Assembly: GCA_013388565.1 (NCBI GenBank)
Contig: JACAEZ010000149.1
Location: 1-10,454, forward strand
Direction of reading: 5' to 3'
DNA: 10,454 nucleotides
DNA from: Campylobacterales bacterium
Lineage (GTDB): Bacteria > Campylobacterota > Campylobacteria > Campylobacterales > JACAEZ01
The notes below the pieces were generated by a model. The model saw only the letters and a program-made list of their open reading frames with translations, did no database searches and was not told where the DNA came from. Position numbers and translations under genes: made by a program. Below, piece by piece: positions 7,048-10,454 of this stretch (position 1 is the first letter of the stretch; the number at the start of each line of letters is the position of its first letter).

Positions 7048-7614
7048 CTACTTAACTTTTTCTAAATACTCACCACTTCTAGTGTCAACTTTTATAACTT
7101 CACCCTCTAAAACATGAAAAGGCACACTTACAACAGCACCTGTTTCTAATGTTGCAGGTTTTTTACCACCACTTGATGTATCACCTTTAAAATCAGGTGC
7201 AGTTTCAGTAATTTTAAGCTCAACAATCATAGGTGGTTCAGCAGATATTGCTTTTTCATTATGAAATAGTATAAATATACTCATACCATCTTTAACCCAT
7301 TTCATTGTATCTTCACCAACTTGTTCATGAGTAAGTGCAATTTGTTCATATGTAGTATTATCCATAAATTGTAAATATTCACCATCATCATACAAAAATT
7401 GCATCTCTTTTTCTTCAAGTTTAGGCTCATCACACTTATCACCAGCATGAAATGTTTTTTCTATAACTTTACCATTTAAATATGATTTTATTTTTGTTCT
7501 AACAAACGCTGCACCTTTACCTGGTTTAACATGTTGATACTCTGTAATTTTATAAGGTACACCATCTATTTCAATTTTCAAACCTTTTTTCAAATCACCC
7601 ATTGAATATGCCAT
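7048..7614 (-). CDS. efp: Translation elongation factor P
   Basis: EF-P binds between the P and E sites and rescues ribosomes stalled at consecutive prolines. The 188-residue product has the normal three-domain size: KOW-like domain I (about 1-65), OB domain II (about 66-128) and OB domain III (about 129-188) with the family signature around [22 protein letters not shown] (162-183). The loop that reaches the peptidyl-transferase centre reads KPGKGAA, with the tip lysine at K33, equivalent to Lys34 of E. coli EF-P, which is beta-lysylated there by EpmA/EpmB. No modification enzyme is encoded in this window. ATG at 7614 has AGGAG 6 nt upstream. It is first of a likely efp-DJ-1-ppx transcript; the 74 bp before it separates it from the kinase gene and should carry its promoter, though I find no strong match. 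Confidence 0.97.
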   Translation of the reverse strand: MAYSMGDLKKGLKIEIDGVPYKITEYQHVKPGKGAAFVRTKIKSYLNGKVIEKTFHAGDKCDEPKLEEKEMQFLYDDGEYLQFMDNTTYEQIALTHEQVGEDTMKWVKDGMSIFILFHNEKAISAEPPMIVELKITETAPDFKGDTSSGGKKPATLETGAVVSVPFHVLEGEVIKVDTRSGEYLEKVK

Positions 7615-7669
7615 ATAATCTCCTAAAAAAATATAAATTAAGTATTAATTCTATCTAAAAAACTCTTAA

Positions 7670-7682
7670 AATAGACTCTATT
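7670..7682. repeat. 13-bp palindrome upstream of efp
   Basis: AATAGACTCTATT is a perfect inverted repeat of six bases with a single central base, in the intergenic gap between the kinase stop and efp. The arms are too close to make a stable RNA hairpin, so an operator-like protein site is the more likely meaning if it has any. In such A+T-rich DNA it could also be chance. Confidence 0.35.
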
Positions 7683-7688
7683 AAAAGA

Positions 7689-9656
7689 TTAACTATTAAT
7701 AGGAATAATTAATCTAAATAAAAAACCATTTTCTATATTTTTAACCTCTATAGATCCATTTAAACTATTTTCTACAATCATTTTTACAATATATAAACCA
7801 AGTCCAACACCTTTACCCTGCTCTTTCGTTGAAAAATAAGGGTCAAAAATATTTGATAAAATTTTATCATTTACACCAGTTCCATTATCTTTTATATCTA
7901 ATATTAGAGAATTATTATTATGTATAATATTTATGTTAATAATACCTTCAAAATTGATACTCAACATCACTCTTTTTTCTAAAATAGAATCTTTAGAATT
8001 ATTTAATACATTTACAATAATTTGTTGAAGTTCATGTTTAAAAGAAAGAATTTCAAAATCTTCACCACTAATATTTACTATAATATCTAAATCACTGAAT
8101 GTACCTGATACTATATCAATAGCATTTATAATTTCCGTTTTGATATAAAAATACTCTTTTAATTTATCTACTTTGAAAAAATTTCTAAAATTATCTATAG
8201 TTTTTGAAAGTTCTGTTATTTGATTTAATGCTCTTGAAGAAAATTTTTCCATAAGCTCTTTATCTAACAATCCATCTTCAAAATACTCTTGCATATTTTG
8301 AAGAATCAATCCAATACTGTTTAGAGGCTGACGCCAATGATGTGCAATATTAGCTATCATTTGTGCCATAGCCAAACTTCTTGACTTTTGAATTAACAAC
8401 ATATCCTTTTCCCTACTTTTTTTTAGCTCTTCATCAACTTTAATTTGCAAATTATTATTTAATGACTCTAGATCTTTTTGATATTTTTTTTCAGAACTAA
8501 TATCTAACTTAATTGATAGATATTTATCTATTTTACCATCATTATAAATTGGAATAATAGAACACCGTTCATATATTAAATTACCATGTTTATCTTTATT
8601 TATTATCTCTCCAGACCATTTTTTACCACTATTTATAGTTTCATTCAATTTATTATAAAAATCCAAATTATCAATACCAGACCTAAAATAGGCTGGTTTT
8701 TTTCCAATAATCTCATGTTTTTTATATCCCATGATGTTTTCAAATGCTTCATTTACATACTCTATCTCTTTATTCGCATTTGTAATTAAAATTAGATTAT
8801 CACTTTTTTCAACAGCTTCTTTAAATTGAATTAAGCTATGCTCATTTTTTTTGTACTCATTAAAATAGTAGATTAAAAGTATTATAAATAAAATATTTAA
8901 ACTAATCAAAATGTAGATAAATAAAAAATTTTTGCTTTCTAATTTAGCGAAATATTGGTGCAAATGTTCTTCAAGCAATTCAACTGTCTCAAGTATCTCA
9001 TTCGATTGAAAAAATTTAAAACACTCTTTTATCTCCTCTAATGCACTTAATGCAATTTTTAAATGTTTGTCAAATAAAATTAATGTGCTACTTGGAATAT
9101 CATTTGAATATTGGATTAATAATGCTTTTTTCAAATAGATTTCATTTAAATTTATACTTTTATTTATAGTAATTTTAATTAATGAATTTAACAAATCATC
9201 AAACAAAATAGAGACATTTTTATCATAGTACTCTTCATGATAAAAATGTTTTTTCAAGTCAAGTAGATATATAAGAGAATTATTAAAAAGAGCTATATTT
9301 GATTTATAATCTTCTATATACTCATTTTTTATCTCAATGTTATTTTTAAAATTATTGAAATAAAAAATAACTACATTTTTATCTATTTTATTTATTTCTA
9401 GTTCTAAATCATCTGTTAACAGTTCAAATTGATTAAAATTATCTACAATACCATCATAATTTGTAAAAAAAAGATTATTAAAAATAAGACTATCTAACTT
9501 ATAATTTAAAATTTTTATTCTATTTATTATAGAAATAATATTGTTTTTATGTTTTAATGTTTCATTTGCAGAAAATATTATAAAATAGCTAATAAACATA
9601 GTAGTCATTAAAAAGAGTAAAAAGTATATTATTACTTTTTGCTTGACATTATTCAT
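7689..9656 (-). CDS. Membrane sensor histidine kinase (helical periplasmic sensor, PAS, HisKA, HATPase)
   Basis: Two-component sensor kinase of the inner membrane. I place the start at ATG 9656 (655 aa) rather than the adjacent in-frame TTG 9659, because GGA lies 5 nt upstream of the ATG. Residues below count from the ATG. TM1 is about 7-29 and TM2 about 244-264, enclosing a ~210-residue periplasmic region that looks all-helical, with NYDGIVDNF at 66-74. Next come a PAS domain with PAC (about 278-390), a coiled-coil linker (about 390-425), and HisKA with NIAHHWRQPLN, where H439 aligns with the phospho-accepting His. The HATPase shows an N box around VLNNSKDS (550-557), G1 DNGTG (590-594), F box DPYFSTK (605-611) and G2 GKGVGLGL (614-621). 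All catalytic boxes are intact. The gene overlaps the peroxidase gene by 8 nt, implying coupled translation. No response regulator is in the window. The ligand is unknown. Confidence 0.95.
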   Translation of the reverse strand: MNNVKQKVIIYFLLFLMTTMFISYFIIFSANETLKHKNNIISIINRIKILNYKLDSLIFNNLFFTNYDGIVDNFNQFELLTDDLELEINKIDKNVVIFYFNNFKNNIEIKNEYIEDYKSNIALFNNSLIYLLDLKKHFYHEEYYDKNVSILFDDLLNSLIKITINKSINLNEIYLKKALLIQYSNDIPSSTLILFDKHLKIALSALEEIKECFKFFQSNEILETVELLEEHLHQYFAKLESKNFLFIYILISLNILFIILLIYYFNEYKKNEHSLIQFKEAVEKSDNLILITNANKEIEYVNEAFENIMGYKKHEIIGKKPAYFRSGIDNLDFYNKLNETINSGKKWSGEIINKDKHGNLIYERCSIIPIYNDGKIDKYLSIKLDISSEKKYQKDLESLNNNLQIKVDEELKKSREKDMLLIQKSRSLAMAQMIANIAHHWRQPLNSIGLILQNMQEYFEDGLLDKELMEKFSSRALNQITELSKTIDNFRNFFKVDKLKEYFYIKTEIINAIDIVSGTFSDLDIIVNISGEDFEILSFKHELQQIIVNVLNNSKDSILEKRVMLSINFEGIININIIHNNNSLILDIKDNGTGVNDKILSNIFDPYFSTKEQGKGVGLGLYIVKMIVENSLNGSIEVKNIENGFLFRLIIPINS

Positions 9657-10454
9657 CAAAATCCAATGTTGGTTTTTTACCTGTTAATGTTTTTAAAAAT
9701 GCAATAATCAATTCAATCTCTTCATTTTTTAAAGCTATACCCAATTGATATTTAGCCATTATATCAATAGACTCATACAATGAATTTACAGAACCATCAT
9801 GAAAGTATGGATATGTAAGCTCAATATTTCTTAAAGTTGGAACTTTGAAAAAATATCTATGCCTTTCATTTTTTGTAATTTCATATCTTCCAAAATTTTC
9901 ACTTTTTTTATCATTAACAACACCAAATTTTTGATATAAATTTCCACCAATATTTATACCATTGTGACATGATATACACCCTTTTGATAAAAATAGTTCA
10001 TACCCTTTTTGTGCATTTATATCAATGGCTTTAGAATCTCCTTTTAAATATAAATCAAATGGTGCATCTAAAGTTACTAACGACTTTTCAAATTCAACAA
10101 TCGAATCTACAATATTGTCTTTTGTTACACCGTCTTTATATAGTTTTAAAAATTTATTTTTATATTTATCTTCATTTTTCAAAAATTCAATAACATTTTT
10201 AAAACTATTATTCATCTCTATAGGATTTTCAATTGGACCAACTGCTTGTTCATAAAGATTTTTAGCTCTACCATTCCAAAATTGTCTAAAATTATAGATA
10301 GAGTTATATACAGTAGGTGCATTAATTGCCCCTACTGAACCATTAATACCTATAGAAAATTGTAAATTATCATCTCCACCTTTTTCTAAATTATGACAAT
10401 TTGCACACGATATTGTACCATCAAGAGAAAGTTTAGGTTCAAAAAAAAGCTCTA
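9649..10454 (-). CDS. Di-heme cytochrome c peroxidase (CcpA/MauG superfamily), N-terminus beyond right edge
   Basis: Periplasmic c-type cytochrome family that reduces hydrogen peroxide to water with electrons from the respiratory chain. The frame is open upstream of the ATG at 10215 to the window edge, adding 79 residues, so 267 codons of roughly 330 are visible and the signal peptide is off-window. Two heme-binding motifs are present: CANCH (10407-10393, peroxidatic heme) and CISCH (9978-9964, electron-transfer heme). Also conserved are NAPTVYNS, FRQFWNGRA (Trp between the hemes), IEMN, KVPTLRNIELTYPYFHDGS, and MAKYQLG, whose Met (9757-9759) matches the distal Met ligand of the electron-transfer heme. 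Between CANCH and NAPT, where Pseudomonas CcpA has its distal ligand His71 in SIGH, this protein reads SIGING and has no His. Starting at 10215 would delete a heme, so that ATG is internal. It overlaps the kinase gene by 8 nt. Confidence 0.94.
   Translation of the reverse strand, partial: ELFFEPKLSLDGTISCANCHNLEKGGDDNLQFSIGINGSVGAINAPTVYNSIYNFRQFWNGRAKNLYEQAVGPIENPIEMNNSFKNVIEFLKNEDKYKNKFLKLYKDGVTKDNIVDSIVEFEKSLVTLDAPFDLYLKGDSKAIDINAQKGYELFLSKGCISCHNGINIGGNLYQKFGVVNDKKSENFGRYEITKNERHRYFFKVPTLRNIELTYPYFHDGSVNSLYESIDIMAKYQLGIALKNEEIELIIAFLKTLTGKKPTLDFDE

Noticed and set aside
7640..7680. efp promoter with TAGAAT or TAATAC as -10
   Set aside because: Neither has a -35 box at a suitable distance and A/T-rich DNA gives such hexamers by chance; a promoter is likely in this gap but I cannot place it.
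9649..10215. Peroxidase gene starting at the ATG at 10215
   Set aside because: The same frame continues upstream to the window edge and encodes the first heme motif CANCH and NAPTVYN, so the ATG is an internal Met (IEMN motif).
10025..10255. Plus-strand open frame opposite the peroxidase
   Set aside because: Antisense to the conserved peroxidase frame, which stays open through this region with clear family motifs.

Overview
The window reads as a chromosomal segment from a low-GC member of the Campylobacterota, most like Arcobacter/Aliarcobacter and relatives. The reasons are the strongly A+T-rich codon use, the order ilvI-ilvH-lpxD (also found in Campylobacter jejuni), a histidine kinase with the HHWRQPLN H-box common in this phylum, and short single-domain-set versions of families such as Ppx/GppA. 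No IS element, CRISPR array, tRNA, rRNA or prophage signal was seen.

Every gene is on the minus strand, so transcription runs from high to low coordinates and the window is almost fully coding. The largest gap is 74 bp (7615-7688); no stretch of 300 bases lacks a gene. In order of transcription: (1) the C-terminal 267 codons of a di-heme cytochrome c peroxidase (9649-10454, start beyond the right edge), overlapping by 8 nt a membrane PAS-HisKA-HATPase sensor kinase (7689-9656); (2) efp, a DJ-1/PfpI-family protein and a Ppx/GppA phosphatase (7614 down to 5507), probably one transcript; (3) ilvI-ilvH-lpxD plus a 74-codon unknown gene (5452 down to 2075), tightly packed and driven by a perfect-consensus sigma70 promoter that overlaps the 3' end of ppx; (4) a hairpin at 2036-2061 and then ftsK (2014 down to the left edge), whose C-terminus is outside the window.

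Most of this is core metabolism and housekeeping: branched-chain amino acid synthesis (IlvI/IlvH), lipid A synthesis (LpxD), translation of polyproline stretches (EF-P), polyphosphate/(p)ppGpp metabolism (Ppx/GppA) and chromosome segregation (FtsK). The less ordinary parts are the peroxidase-kinase pair, where the peroxidase lacks the usual distal heme histidine and the kinase has a helical periplasmic sensor and no response regulator in view; the ftsK start, which seems to be a non-canonical ATT directly behind a hairpin; and the small unknown protein between lpxD and ftsK. I do not see convincing evidence of a wholly new system.
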